The translations under genes and the position numbers were made by a program. DNA of 64,000 nucleotides from Providencia vermicola (GTDB lineage: Bacteria > Pseudomonadota > Gammaproteobacteria > Enterobacterales > Enterobacteriaceae). The stretch's first letter is position 1. The number at the start of each line of letters is the position of its first letter. The notes under the pieces are model-generated. The model saw nothing but the letters and a program-made list of their open reading frames with translations, had not been told where the DNA came from and ran no database searches. The stretch is taken from the NCBI RefSeq assembly GCF_020381325.1, contig NZ_JAGSPI010000012.1, positions 47,872-111,871 of the forward strand. The letters are read 5' to 3'. Positions 1 through 8,867 of the stretch are shown here, one piece after another.

Positions 1-80
1 CCAACCCTAGTCACATACTGATGTATGCTCCCCAAGATATCCTCACTTGCCGCCTACCTATAGTCCGAATTATTTAGGGG
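1..80 (-). repeat. ERIC-like repeat (partial)
   Basis: Matches part of the ERIC/IRU consensus read on the minus strand: the CACATACTGATGTATG core hairpin, then CTTGCCGCCT, then CGAATTATTTAGGG. The element probably starts left of the window, so only part is visible. Family assignment rests on recalled consensus blocks. Confidence 0.75.
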
Positions 81-90
81 AATTTCCCCG

Positions 91-210
91 TTATACTTCG
101 CGCTGTCGCGTTGTTGGCTGCACTCACCTACCCTAGTCACATACTGATATATGCTCCTAGGGTTTGGCTCGATTGCCGCCTAGCGACCCCACGAATTATT
201 TAGAGGAATA
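91..210 (-). repeat. ERIC-like repeat (near full length)
   Basis: About 120 bp. It holds the blocks TTATACTTC, GTTGGCTGC, CTCACC, a CACATACTGATATATG hairpin core, GATTGCCGCC and CGAATTATTTAGAGG in ERIC order. It lies directly beside the partial copy at 1-80, giving a tandem pair upstream of the gluconate operon. Confidence 0.8.
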
Positions 211-314
211 CTAAAAGTAGTAGTGAACTAATTGAAAATAAAATTAAATATATTTTTTAGTTTCAATATTGTTATCTTTACTTTTTTCTTCACCTATCCT
301 CACTAAAGTCAGAT

Positions 315-330
315 TGAGATTAACATCACA
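315..330 (+). promoter_or_regulatory. probable CRP-cAMP site of the gnt operon
   Basis: TGAGA-N6-TCACA differs from the CRP consensus TGTGA-N6-TCACA at one position. Its centre is about 65 bp upstream of the start point implied by the promoter at 354-381, suitable for class I activation. Catabolite control fits gluconate genes. Predicted by eye. Confidence 0.55.
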
Positions 331-353
331 GATCTGTTCTCTTATTCGCCAAT

Positions 354-381
354 TTGATTGCAATAAATCCGTACTGATAAT
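354..381 (+). promoter_or_regulatory. predicted gntK promoter
   Basis: TTGATT at 354-359 and GATAAT at 376-381 are separated by 16 bp. The -10 overlaps or abuts the GntR operators that follow, as expected for a repressed promoter. Confidence 0.5.
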
Positions 382-413
382 ATGTTACCCGTAACAAAGT
401 TACCGGTAACATA
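382..413 (+). promoter_or_regulatory. tandem GntR operators
   Basis: Two consecutive palindromes, TGTTACCCGTAACA (383-396) and GTTACCGGTAACAT (399-412), match the enterobacterial GntR operator ATGTTACC-(C/G)G-TAACAT. They overlap the predicted start point of gntK transcription. The gluconate repressor would bind here and be released by gluconate. The repressor gene itself is not in this window. Confidence 0.85.
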
Positions 414-464
414 TTACTGGATGATGAAAAGAATAGAACAACAATAAAGCCTGAGGAGTTTCCT

Positions 465-1007
465 ATGAGTGATACCCAAAAACAAAACTACACATTTGTC
501 CTAATGGGGGTATCGGGTAGTGGTAAATCAGCGGTCGCTAATGGGGTGGCACAGCAATTACAAGCCGCTTTTCTTGATGGTGACTTTTTGCACCCTAAAT
601 CAAATATTTTAAAAATGGCATCAGGGCATGCTCTAAATGATGAGGATCGTCAGCCTTGGTTGGTGGCGCTGAACCAAGCCATTTTTGCTATGCAAAGAAC
701 GAATACGATTTCGTTAGTGGTGTGTTCTGCACTGAAGAAAGCCTATCGTGATATTTTAAGAGAAGGTAATAAAAACTTATTTTTTATCTATTTAAAAGGC
801 GATGCTAACGTTATTGAAGAACGACTCAAAGCGCGTAAAGGGCATTTTTTCAAGCCAGAAATGCTCAAAACGCAATTTGCTACTTTAGAAGAACCAAATG
901 AAGCAGAAACTGATGTGCATGCGGTTGATATTCGCCAGCCTCTTGAAGACGTCATCGGTAATACCTGCTCAACGATTACACAGATTGTCGCAGGAGATAA
1001 AGTATGA
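465..1007 (+). CDS. gntK: gluconokinase
   Basis: Cytoplasmic kinase that phosphorylates D-gluconate to 6-phosphogluconate, feeding the Entner-Doudoroff and pentose phosphate routes. The 180-residue length is normal for the family. A P-loop GVSGSGKS lies near residues 16-23, and FLDGDFLHP, typical of GntK/IdnK, follows near residue 36. CTGAGGAGTTTCCT gives a good ribosome binding site before the ATG. It overlaps gntU by ATGA, so the two genes are translationally coupled as in Escherichia coli gntKU. Tandem GntR operators and a CRP-like site lie upstream. IdnK is a close paralogue, but the operon partner and operators favour GntK. Confidence 0.95.
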   Translation: MSDTQKQNYTFVLMGVSGSGKSAVANGVAQQLQAAFLDGDFLHPKSNILKMASGHALNDEDRQPWLVALNQAIFAMQRTNTISLVVCSALKKAYRDILREGNKNLFFIYLKGDANVIEERLKARKGHFFKPEMLKTQFATLEEPNEAETDVHAVDIRQPLEDVIGNTCSTITQIVAGDKV

Positions 1008-2359
1008 ATACCGTTGAAACGCTCAGCACGCTCACGTTAGTGCTCACCGCAGTGGGCTCCGTTGTTCTGCTGCTATTTTTAGTGATGTACGCGCGCTTGC
1101 ATGCTTTCGTCGCGTTGATGATTGTTTCCATAGGTGCAGGGCTATTTTCAGGGATGCCTGTGCAGCAAATCACGGAAACCATGCAAAAAGGGATGGCGGG
1201 AACATTAGGGTTCTTGGCAATCGTGGTCGCACTCGGTGCAATGTTTGGTAAGATTTTGCATGAAACAGGTGCATTAGACCAAGTGGCGAATAAATTACTT
1301 AACCTGTTTGGTGAAAAACGTGCGCACTATGCCGTGGGAATTGCAGGGCTAATTTGTGCTTTACCTCTGTTTTTTGATGTGGCAATTGTTTTATTGATTG
1401 GTGTGGTTTTTGCTGTTGCTAACCGTACAGGTCATAACGTTGTTCGTTTGGCAATCCCACTATTTGCAGGGGTCGCAGCTGCGGCGGCCTTTTTACTGCC
1501 AGGGCCAACGCCAATGCTCGTTGCGTCACAAATGGGGGCCGATTACGGCTGGATGATTTTAATCGGTTTATGTGCTGCTATTCCAAGTATGATTTTAGCT
1601 GGCCCATTATTCGGTAGCTTTATCAGTAAGTTTGTTCATATTGATATCCCTGCAGATTACCAAGCACCTAAAACAGAGCACGGCAAAATGCCAAGTTTTG
1701 GATTCAGCTTATGTTTAGTGCTGTTTCCATTAGTGTTGGTGGGTTTAAAAACGATTGGAACACACTTAGTTGAGAAAGGAACCCCGCTTGAACATTGGCT
1801 AGAATTTATTGGGCACCCTTTTACTGCATTATTGTTAGCCTGTTTACTGGCAATCTATGGTTTAGGCTTCCGTTATGGCTTAAACAAAGAAAAAGTGATG
1901 GAAATTTGTTCGGCTGCGATTCAACCCGCAGGGATTATCTTACTGGTAACGGGTGCTGGTGGGGTATTTAAACAAATTCTGGTGGATTCTGGTGTTGGCC
2001 CTGCGCTAGGTGATTCTTTAATTGGTGCAGGTTTACCGATTGCCGTTGCGTGTTTCGTACTTGCGGGAGCCGTACGTGTGATCCAAGGCTCAGCAACTGT
2101 AGCTTGTTTAACAACGGTTGGTTTAGTGTTACCTGTTATCAGCGAACTCGGTTACTCTGGTGCGCAGTTAGCCGCACTCGCAATCTGTATTTCAGGTGGT
2201 TCATTAATTTTAAGTCATGTGAATGACTCTGGTTTCTGGTTGTTCGGTAAATTTACGGGCGCAACAGAAGCACAAACCCTGAAAACGTGGACGGTAATGG
2301 AAACTATCCTCGGGACAACAGGGGCAATTGTCGGTATGGTGTTCTTTATGTTCTTGTAA
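1004..2359 (+). CDS. gntU: gluconate permease, GntP family (GntU-like)
   Basis: Inner-membrane gluconate:H+ symporter of 451 residues, full length for the GntP family, with about a dozen hydrophobic segments. Blocks such as LGFLAIVVALGAMFGKILHE, ALPLFFDVAIVLL and IQGSATVACLTTVGLV closely recall E. coli GntU, as does the VNDSGFWLFGKFTGATE stretch near the C terminus. The start overlaps the gntK stop (ATGA). Gluconate entering here would be phosphorylated by GntK. The GntT and GntP paralogues are the alternatives; synteny with gntK supports GntU. A hairpin terminator follows. Confidence 0.9.
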   Translation: MNTVETLSTLTLVLTAVGSVVLLLFLVMYARLHAFVALMIVSIGAGLFSGMPVQQITETMQKGMAGTLGFLAIVVALGAMFGKILHETGALDQVANKLLNLFGEKRAHYAVGIAGLICALPLFFDVAIVLLIGVVFAVANRTGHNVVRLAIPLFAGVAAAAAFLLPGPTPMLVASQMGADYGWMILIGLCAAIPSMILAGPLFGSFISKFVHIDIPADYQAPKTEHGKMPSFGFSLCLVLFPLVLVGLKTIGTHLVEKGTPLEHWLEFIGHPFTALLLACLLAIYGLGFRYGLNKEKVMEICSAAIQPAGIILLVTGAGGVFKQILVDSGVGPALGDSLIGAGLPIAVACFVLAGAVRVIQGSATVACLTTVGLVLPVISELGYSGAQLAALAICISGGSLILSHVNDSGFWLFGKFTGATEAQTLKTWTVMETILGTTGAIVGMVFFMFL

Positions 2360-2394
2360 TGCTACTCGTCAAATTAAATTATTCATGTAAAACT

Positions 2395-2430
2395 CAACAA
2401 AATGCCCACAGTAAAGTGGGCATTTTGTTG
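2395..2430. terminator. bidirectional terminator, gntU and secretion operon
   Basis: Perfect hairpin CAACAAAATGCCCAC / GTGGGCATTTTGTTG with a 6-nt loop. It provides a T-rich exit in both directions between the convergent gntU and ABC exporter genes. Confidence 0.85.
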
Positions 2431-2431
2431 A

Positions 2432-4417
2432 TTAGTTTAAGCTAATTTTAGGAATAATAATTTCATTGTGATGTTGTGGGGTATTTATGTGTTTAGCATG
2501 ACCCGACGATAACGCAATGTGCTTTGTAAAAAATGGGGTTAACCCTAAATCATGAGTAGACAAGAAAATAATTGATTTATTTAATTCAAACTCTTGTTTC
2601 ATTGATTGTAGAAATGAGAGCGCGTCAGAGGTAGCCATAAATGATGTTGATTCGTCTAATAATATCATTTCAGGTTGTTTCATCAGTGTAAGAGCGAGCT
2701 GTAATTTTTGTTTCTCCCCTGTCGAGGCTGCAATATCAGTGACGAGTGTATCATCTAATGTTTCTTTACTTATCAGTAAGGTTGGACAACATAGTTTGGT
2801 AAGGCGAACAATCATATGGTTATCAAATACACCGTAGAAATTAAAATTGTCACGAATGCTGCCATGAATGAATGATGAATTCCCATTATGGTAAGTGATT
2901 TTTTCTGTTAAAAAGCATTGGGAAATTTCATCAATACAAATGCCATTGATCGCGATATCCCCTGATGAGAATTCAGAGGTTCCACATAATGCTTTCATTA
3001 GTGATGTCTTTCCTACTCCTGAAGCACCTGTAATACCAATAACATCGCCTGGCTTTGCTTTAATATTGAACTGATTAATAATGTTTTTACCGTTAATGTT
3101 TATACTGAGATTTTTTGCAGTAAAATGCGTAATCGAATCCGCTGTTATACCATCTGTTTTGAAATGGATAAGCGGATTGTTTTTTAATTGTTCAATACTG
3201 GACTTGATATGAAATAGATGTGTTTTCACCATAAACACGCGGTTAATTGCCCCTGTAATTGCGCCAGAAAGCCGACCATTAATAATCATTACGGCAATAA
3301 TGGACGCCAAACTTAAACTTCCTTCAGCAATAGCCAAATAACAAGCAACATACATGACGATCATGGATAAAAACGTATTTACTTTGATGATTTCCATCCA
3401 ATGGTGATTGGCTTCATTGAGTTTTAGTTTTAATTTCTCATCTTCATTGGTTTTTATACTAATGTATTGCTTAAAATGGTTATCTCTGGCAAAAGAAAGC
3501 TCATGTTTTTTTTGTTCTAACGAATAGTACATGGCTGATTTTTCATAGTTTAAGGTATTAGCGCGAAGCATGTTCTTGTAGGAAAGGAAACGGACATGCA
3601 GGCATAAAAAAATAAGCCCAGCGTAATAGCTCAATAGCAATAATGAGTAAAAGCCTAACATTGCCATAATGCAGAATGAAAATAAAATCGCTAACCCAAT
3701 ATCATAGATAATTTGTGGTTTAATTTCCCATACCTGTAGAATTGAAGATTCTGCTGTTCTTACTTTGATGGAGGCACTTTTGCAACTGGATTGTTTTAAC
3801 AAATGAACAAAGTAACGGTTAAAAATACCCATGTTGAGTTTTATTTTTTTTATACTTTTCTCATGAATAATGTGTTTAATGAAAAACTCTAATCCAATAA
3901 CTACAATAAAAATGAAACTAATATATAACAGTGAGCTTATTGATTCGCCGTAAACTAGTCTGGAGTTAAAAAGGTTGGAATATAAGGGTAATAATAGTGC
4001 AAAGGCAATGAGCGGCAGTGAAAACAAGCTGCTCTTTGGTGTTAAATTAATTAGAGACTTATATATGCTATCTTCGTTGAGTGTATTTTCCCTTTCGGTA
4101 AAGGAAAATAAATTTTTACTTTCAATGAGTTGGCTTGTGATCACTGTGTCAGTTGTTAGATTGGTTAGCTGACCTTTATGATTTTTAATAATAATATATT
4201 TCCCGTCTGTTACCTCCATAATAAAGAGAAAAGGAAGGTTTTTTTCATTTAAATCAGAGATGGCGGTATATTGGTAACTAAAAAAATCGTTATCAATAAA
4301 TTCATTTATATTATCTAGTATATATTTATTATCATATGAGAGTGCTGGGGGCGTGAATGGCTCCCCTAATATTTTAAAGTATTGGCTAATGATATCATGG
4401 AAACTACGTTCTTTCAT
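2432..4417 (-). CDS. type I secretion ABC exporter, SiiF/LapB-like
   Basis: Inner-membrane ATPase-permease predicted to drive export of the giant adhesin encoded divergently. From the ATG at 4417 it has 661 residues. An N-terminal domain (about 1-130) lacks a catalytic Cys and could be a degenerate C39-like domain. A membrane region follows (about 140-400), then a C-terminal ATPase with Walker A GASGVGKTS (near residue 465), a variant signature STGEKQ, Walker B MILLDES and H-loop FLSTHD. A GTG at 4426 is an alternative start; the ATG has the better-placed GAGTGAAG. The start lies inside the 3' end of the upstream gene, indicating coupling. The signature departs from LSGGQ. Confidence 0.85.
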   Translation of the reverse strand: MKERSFHDIISQYFKILGEPFTPPALSYDNKYILDNINEFIDNDFFSYQYTAISDLNEKNLPFLFIMEVTDGKYIIIKNHKGQLTNLTTDTVITSQLIESKNLFSFTERENTLNEDSIYKSLINLTPKSSLFSLPLIAFALLLPLYSNLFNSRLVYGESISSLLYISFIFIVVIGLEFFIKHIIHEKSIKKIKLNMGIFNRYFVHLLKQSSCKSASIKVRTAESSILQVWEIKPQIIYDIGLAILFSFCIMAMLGFYSLLLLSYYAGLIFLCLHVRFLSYKNMLRANTLNYEKSAMYYSLEQKKHELSFARDNHFKQYISIKTNEDEKLKLKLNEANHHWMEIIKVNTFLSMIVMYVACYLAIAEGSLSLASIIAVMIINGRLSGAITGAINRVFMVKTHLFHIKSSIEQLKNNPLIHFKTDGITADSITHFTAKNLSININGKNIINQFNIKAKPGDVIGITGASGVGKTSLMKALCGTSEFSSGDIAINGICIDEISQCFLTEKITYHNGNSSFIHGSIRDNFNFYGVFDNHMIVRLTKLCCPTLLISKETLDDTLVTDIAASTGEKQKLQLALTLMKQPEMILLDESTSFMATSDALSFLQSMKQEFELNKSIIFLSTHDLGLTPFFTKHIALSSGHAKHINTPQHHNEIIIPKISLN

Positions 4418-4862
4418 TTTCTTCACTCTTCAGGAAGCAAGCATTAACCTTTTGATTATCTTCAATAGGTTTTAAGGCTTTAACGTGTACATTTGGTATG
4501 CTTTTTTTGACTAATACAGTGTTATAAATGGTATAAGTCATTGCTGTATCAAAAGATATGTTATTTCCATAGGTGCAATAAACATCAATGGATTTAATTT
4601 TTTTATTATCAATTAATTTAAAAGTATCATGGCTAAACATTAATGACTTTAGAATGTTATTGCCATTTTTCGAGGTATTACTATCATCATTATTGGTAGA
4701 TGAAGAGGAGCTAGCTTCGTTGTTATCAACCCCTGCTAAGATGGCTTTATCTTTATTTTTTTCGGCGTCCATGGTACTCGATAACACATTTGCTAGGAGC
4801 ACAGCCATAAGTAATGTCATTGTTGCTACGGCAGCAGATAATGCAGAAATAAAACCTAACAT
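4404..4862 (-). CDS. unassigned membrane-anchored protein of the sii-like operon
   Basis: I do not recognise this 152-residue protein. It has one N-terminal hydrophobic segment (about residues 3-27). A low-complexity Ser/Asn/Asp-rich linker follows (about 46-68), then a C-terminal domain of about 80 residues with two cysteines (CTYGNN and ACFLK). This suggests an inner-membrane anchor with a periplasmic domain. It sits between the adaptor and ABC genes, overlaps the ABC start, and follows the adaptor by a few bases, so it is an operon member. SPI-4, as I know it, has no counterpart in this position. A role in secretion or adhesin retention is inference from location only. Confidence 0.75.
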   Translation of the reverse strand: MLGFISALSAAVATMTLLMAVLLANVLSSTMDAEKNKDKAILAGVDNNEASSSSSTNNDDSNTSKNGNNILKSLMFSHDTFKLIDNKKIKSIDVYCTYGNNISFDTAMTYTIYNTVLVKKSIPNVHVKALKPIEDNQKVNACFLKSEENERT

Positions 4863-4865
4863 AAG

Positions 4866-6116
4866 TCACCAAACGTTAAATATAATGTTATCGCTAATTA
4901 GTGCGGTTAAATAATTGAGAACAGAAATTTCTTTACTGGAAATGTATATCAGAACAGGTAAACCATCGTGTTCAGGAAGAATTTCAGTATGTTGTTCAGG
5001 TGTAATTTGTATTGAATAATAGCGTTCTTGATTAGCTCGTTCTCTATCACTAAAGGAGTCAGCACTGATTTTAGTGACCTTACCTCGAATAATTTTTTTA
5101 AATCCGGGGGAGTTCACCACAATTTTTGCAGGTAGCTGTGATGTAATAAAGGGGCGATACTTCGCTAATATTTTACCTTCAATGACTCTTGTGTCTTGCT
5201 GTTTTTTAATCACCATCACTAAATTTGATGCTTCAACATAAGAGCCTTTTTCTAAATCTTTTTCGATGCTTAATACAACGCCATCCGCTGGGGAGAGTAC
5301 ACTATTCGCTCTTATTTTGTTGCGTAGTAGCTCCATTTGCCCACTGTTTTCTAATTTCTCTTTTTTTATCTTATTTAGTAGGGTTTCATTTTCTTGAATT
5401 TCACCAATAAGCCGTGCGGTATATTTTTTTTCGATTAGAGAGATCTCTCGCAATAAACCTTGAGAATTTAATTCTCCTGACATCATCAGTGCGGTAGTAC
5501 GGCTGATTTCGGCATTATTACTGAGTTTTTCAATTTCTGGTGCTCTTGCATTTTTTAATAATGAGTCTTTTTTTCTCAGGATTTTAATTTGATTTTCTAG
5601 TTCACTAGATTCTTTAATTTGCGAAATATATTTATTTCGTAAATCATTTATCTCCATATTTAAAAGAATATGGCCATATAACTCTCTATAGGCGCTTAAA
5701 GTTTTACTCTGTAAGCCCTTTGCAAAGAAAAAATATTCAGACTCTGTCTTTATACTTCCATCAAGGATCCTATTTAATAGTTTTTTATTCTCCTCTAGTT
5801 CATCAATACGTTCATTAGCAAATGATACTAGATTAGTTAAAGTTTTTTCCTGATGAAAGACATCTAAATTGGTATAGGAAAATAAAATTTGCTCTTTTTG
5901 GACTTTGTCGCCAGTTTTGATAGCAAATTGATTAATAAACCCAGAGGCTGGGCTTACTATTTCCAGTCTGTTCGAGCCCCCTGAGATAACGCCTTCACCA
6001 GGAGTGGATATTTCTATTTTAGCTAATAAGGTATAAGCGAAAAATAAGAGTGTGATACCTAGTAATATTTTTGATTTTTTAGGAAGTTGATTTAGTTTAT
6101 TTAGATAACGTTTCAA
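4866..6116 (-). CDS. HlyD-family periplasmic adaptor, SiiD-like
   Basis: Membrane fusion protein bridging the ABC exporter and the outer-membrane channel. It has 416 residues: one N-terminal transmembrane helix (about 17-33), a biotinyl-lipoyl-like half (ISPGEGVISGG-type start, near 40-80), long alpha-helical hairpin sequence (about 85-265) and a returning beta-barrel half containing SPADGVVLSIEKDLEKGSYV. The start appears to be TTG at 6116, because no ATG occurs near the N terminus. GGGAAG lies about 10 nt upstream inside the preceding gene. The 20-nt overlap with the TolC-like gene implies coupled translation. Confidence 0.85.
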   Translation of the reverse strand: MKRYLNKLNQLPKKSKILLGITLLFFAYTLLAKIEISTPGEGVISGGSNRLEIVSPASGFINQFAIKTGDKVQKEQILFSYTNLDVFHQEKTLTNLVSFANERIDELEENKKLLNRILDGSIKTESEYFFFAKGLQSKTLSAYRELYGHILLNMEINDLRNKYISQIKESSELENQIKILRKKDSLLKNARAPEIEKLSNNAEISRTTALMMSGELNSQGLLREISLIEKKYTARLIGEIQENETLLNKIKKEKLENSGQMELLRNKIRANSVLSPADGVVLSIEKDLEKGSYVEASNLVMVIKKQQDTRVIEGKILAKYRPFITSQLPAKIVVNSPGFKKIIRGKVTKISADSFSDRERANQERYYSIQITPEQHTEILPEHDGLPVLIYISSKEISVLNYLTALISDNIIFNVW

Positions 6117-7323
6117 TTTCAGCTAACTTCCCTGTTAATTGTATATATTCCAACTTGTTTTTTGTATCTGCAATCATTAATTCTGCAATACGTCTTTCTA
6201 TTGTTAAAATATCAAACAGTGTGTTCACCATTTCATAGAAAGAAGACTGTGATATTTCATATTCCCGTTGCTGGCTTTTAATTATTGAACGCATGGTTCT
6301 ACGTTGTTCTTGTAGTCCTGAGAGTTCATTGGCATTTGAGTTAGCAATTAATTTTAAATTTTTAATTTTAGCTATTGATTCTTTATATTTGTAATCCGCT
6401 TTTCCTTTTGCTGCTTGATACAATTTCATCTGAGATTTTTCATTCAGTATTTTATCAAGGTCAAATATGTTTAATTTAACTTCCATTCCCATATAAGACT
6501 CATTACGGCTTCTAACTTGTCCAACAAAACGTTCTTCGGCAACGACATTAATATTTAAGAAAGAGTTTTGCTGATAAGCATTTTCTTTCATCACATCAGC
6601 TTGCATGCGTAACAAATTATATTCACTATTTTCCTGTGCATTCTCACCGTCAATAATGGTTTTGTGTAGTTTTTTGAGTAAGTTTTTTGGAACCTGCACA
6701 CCTTTGGCTGGAAAGGTGATACCTGATAGAAGCTCAATATTTGATTTGTATTGTTCAATTTCTTTTTCTATATTTTGCAACTCTGTTTCAATCCGTTGCA
6801 TCAATAAAGAGGCTTGCTCAACATCACTGTGTTTAGCTATGCCGCTGTTATAGCGTTGAGTAATGAGCTTGAAAATATTTTTAGCGTTGTTATTTAAATC
6901 GGCTGTCGTTTCTGTTAGCTCATTGAGGTAATAAATACCAATTAAGTTACCTGTTGCAGCAGTATAAAGTTCTTCTTTTTCTTTGTTTAGTGAAAGAGCA
7001 GAAATTTGTAATTTTAAATCTTTTTCGTTAAATCGATGGCTTAACGTTGTATCATAGATTAATGAACTTACAGTAACATTACTGTTGGTACTACCATCAT
7101 GGCTTTTTATTTTTCCTGACGTTGATACCTTTGGCAGGTAATAATAATCTGTCTGCTTTGCTCTGATATTTTCAGCTTCTAGCTCTAATGCCTTTATTTG
7201 AACTGGATTAGAGTTATCTAATACTCGACTGATAAAGGATTGGAAACTCTCCATTCCTTTATTCGCTGAACTATAAGTCGGTGATAATAATACTAATAAT
7301 AATCCTAAGGTGAAAAGACGCAT
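6097..7323 (-). CDS. TolC-family outer-membrane channel, SiiC-like
   Basis: Outer-membrane exit channel for the type I system, 408 residues. It has a clear signal peptide (MRLFTLGLLLVLLSPTYSSA) and then alternating long helices and strands, with YNSGIAKHSDVEQASLLMQR matching the conserved TolC-family stretch. GGAG is spaced about 8 nt before the ATG. The gene begins 4 nt after the MotA/TolQ-like gene. A dedicated channel, rather than housekeeping TolC, is what SPI-4 (siiC) and Lap-type loci also have. Confidence 0.85.
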   Translation of the reverse strand: MRLFTLGLLLVLLSPTYSSANKGMESFQSFISRVLDNSNPVQIKALELEAENIRAKQTDYYYLPKVSTSGKIKSHDGSTNSNVTVSSLIYDTTLSHRFNEKDLKLQISALSLNKEKEELYTAATGNLIGIYYLNELTETTADLNNNAKNIFKLITQRYNSGIAKHSDVEQASLLMQRIETELQNIEKEIEQYKSNIELLSGITFPAKGVQVPKNLLKKLHKTIIDGENAQENSEYNLLRMQADVMKENAYQQNSFLNINVVAEERFVGQVRSRNESYMGMEVKLNIFDLDKILNEKSQMKLYQAAKGKADYKYKESIAKIKNLKLIANSNANELSGLQEQRRTMRSIIKSQQREYEISQSSFYEMVNTLFDILTIERRIAELMIADTKNKLEYIQLTGKLAEIETLSK

Positions 7324-7327
7324 GTAT

Positions 7328-8197
7328 TTACTCCATTGATAATAGTGTTAATAATTTTTTTCTGTTTTCAGTCATTTTTTCTTTAAGCCATTGTGTAGTT
7401 CGGCCAATTTTCAACACTTCTTCAGATATTTTATTATTTTCAGTTTTTCTATCTTCTTTTTCTTCTAATAAATAGTCAGCTAATTTTATTTTCCAGTCGT
7501 TATTAGTCTCTTTTATTGATTGTAAAACTACCAAGTTTTCTTGTGACACCGTGGATAATGTTAAAAGATGCGCAGAAATTTCAGTCGCAAGCTGATTGCT
7601 TTCAGTAGTGACAAGCATTTTTTGCGCTATGTCGATATTGACAGCGGTTAATGTATCGAGTCTTTCTTGAATGATTTTGAGGTCACTAGAGTGATTTTTT
7701 GATGATTTTTCTCTGACTTTATTATTTTCTTTTTGGTAGAAAAAATTGAAAAAATTCAAGCTTACTAGCAATAGAACTGAAATAGAAACGCCAAGGATAG
7801 ACGTTAAAAATGCAAATGACATTGAGTTTAGTGCCATTGAGATAGATGAAATCATCGCATTCATTTTCTCTGCGATATCCCCATCTCCACCAAGAGATGC
7901 TGAAATAGCCGTGATCATTCCTGTTAATCCAATAAAGGTTCCTATTAGCCCAAGGGACACAGTAACCGATGCAGATAACTTTGTTTGGTTTGACAATAAC
8001 AAATAGTTACTTTGCTTATTTTTATTAAATAGCCGATGAAATAGGAATATGATTAAAGGGTAAATATAAATACCAATCATGGTATAACTGATTTCAGGTG
8101 CAAGTAATAGACATTGTTGAACCATTTCACGTACAGCTTGTAACAAAAAGCAAGCAAGAAAGGTCGCGGCGTAGAAAAACAATCCAATATAATACAT
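7328..8197 (-). CDS. MotA/TolQ/ExbB-like proton-channel subunit, SiiB-like
   Basis: Predicted inner-membrane partner of the upstream MotB-like protein. Hydrophobic segments lie near residues 3-20, 40-60, 75-97 and 125-150 (from the ATG at 8197). LGLIGTFIGLTGMI matches the MotA/TolQ/ExbB pore motif. A charged, helical C-terminal tail of about 130 residues probably faces the cytoplasm. The ATG at 8197 lies one base after the upstream stop. A GTG at 8248 with AAGGA before it is an alternative that would overlap the previous gene. In Salmonella, SiiA and SiiB form a proton channel that acts on SiiE function; the same role is inferred here. Confidence 0.8.
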   Translation of the reverse strand: MYYIGLFFYAATFLACFLLQAVREMVQQCLLLAPEISYTMIGIYIYPLIIFLFHRLFNKNKQSNYLLLSNQTKLSASVTVSLGLIGTFIGLTGMITAISASLGGDGDIAEKMNAMISSISMALNSMSFAFLTSILGVSISVLLLVSLNFFNFFYQKENNKVREKSSKNHSSDLKIIQERLDTLTAVNIDIAQKMLVTTESNQLATEISAHLLTLSTVSQENLVVLQSIKETNNDWKIKLADYLLEEKEDRKTENNKISEEVLKIGRTTQWLKEKMTENRKKLLTLLSME

Positions 8198-8198
8198 G

Positions 8199-8657
8199 TT
8201 ATTTATAATCCCAATAAATGCATGAGTTCCAGCCTGGGCAGTATTCACTTGTTCCTTGTTTTAGAACAATTTCTTTATTAATACCCAGATTTTTAAGTGT
8301 TGATGAAATGTAAAGAAGATTGTAGGTGTTTTTTTCTTTACTATGGCTAATTTTATTATTTACATAGCCACTAATGATTATTTTATTACTGTTAACTTTA
8401 GTTGTTTCTTCTTTTAGTAAAGATATTTCATCGTTTGATAAATGAATTCCGCCTTTAAAGTAAAGACGCTTGTTAGGTAAGTCTATTTGTTTTTTTTCAA
8501 AATTGAGCTCTCTATAATTAATATAAGTTTCAGCGGTCTTCATACCACTAAAAATGAAAACCATAGAAACTAAAATGATGATACATAGTGTTCCACTCAG
8601 TCCATCAACCATTGGGGCTAGCTCTTCTTCAGAGTTATTTTCATCTTCTTCTATCAT
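8199..8657 (-). CDS. MotB/ExbD-like proton-channel subunit, SiiA-like
   Basis: Bitopic inner-membrane protein of 152 residues: a short acidic N terminus, one transmembrane helix (about 20-40) and a periplasmic domain. APMVDGLSGTL places an Asp (residue 18) at the start of the helix, where MotB, ExbD and SiiA carry their essential proton-binding Asp. First gene of the minus-strand secretion operon, with a poor ribosome binding site. It stops one base before the ATG of its MotA-like partner. The periplasmic half is short, so a full OmpA-type peptidoglycan-binding fold is uncertain. Confidence 0.75.
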   Translation of the reverse strand: MIEEDENNSEEELAPMVDGLSGTLCIIILVSMVFIFSGMKTAETYINYRELNFEKKQIDLPNKRLYFKGGIHLSNDEISLLKEETTKVNSNKIIISGYVNNKISHSKEKNTYNLLYISSTLKNLGINKEIVLKQGTSEYCPGWNSCIYWDYK

Positions 8658-8867
8658 TTCATTTTAGATATGAGTTTGTTAATTTGGAAATGTATTATAG
8701 TTACTATTAAAATGAACTCACTGGAGTTTTGGTTCAAAAAAAAAGAGTGTTAGGTCAAATTGTATTAAATGACGTTTTATTTCTAATTAAAAGGATATAA
8801 TCATTTTCATTAACGGCAGCTTAAATATTAGCTGGGTACTCCATTTATTTATATAATGATATAGAAC
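8658..8867. promoter_or_regulatory. divergent promoter region of secretion operon and adhesin
   Basis: This AT-rich 210-bp gap separates the divergent units. TATAAT-like -10 boxes are visible for the minus-strand operon (8694-8699) and for the adhesin (8796-8801, with another at 8852-8857). Neither has a convincing -35 box, suggesting that activators are needed. The adhesin ATG at 8868 has no strong ribosome binding site. Confidence 0.4.

Noticed and set aside
4020-4417. Active C39 peptidase domain at the N terminus of the ABC exporter
   Set aside because: No catalytic Cys is present in the expected N-terminal position, so at most it is a degenerate C39-like domain.
2432-8657. Zorya-like or other defence system suggested by MotA/MotB-like genes
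   Set aside because: The pair is followed by a complete type I secretion set and faces a giant adhesin. No helicase or nuclease gene is present. SPI-4-type organisation explains it better.
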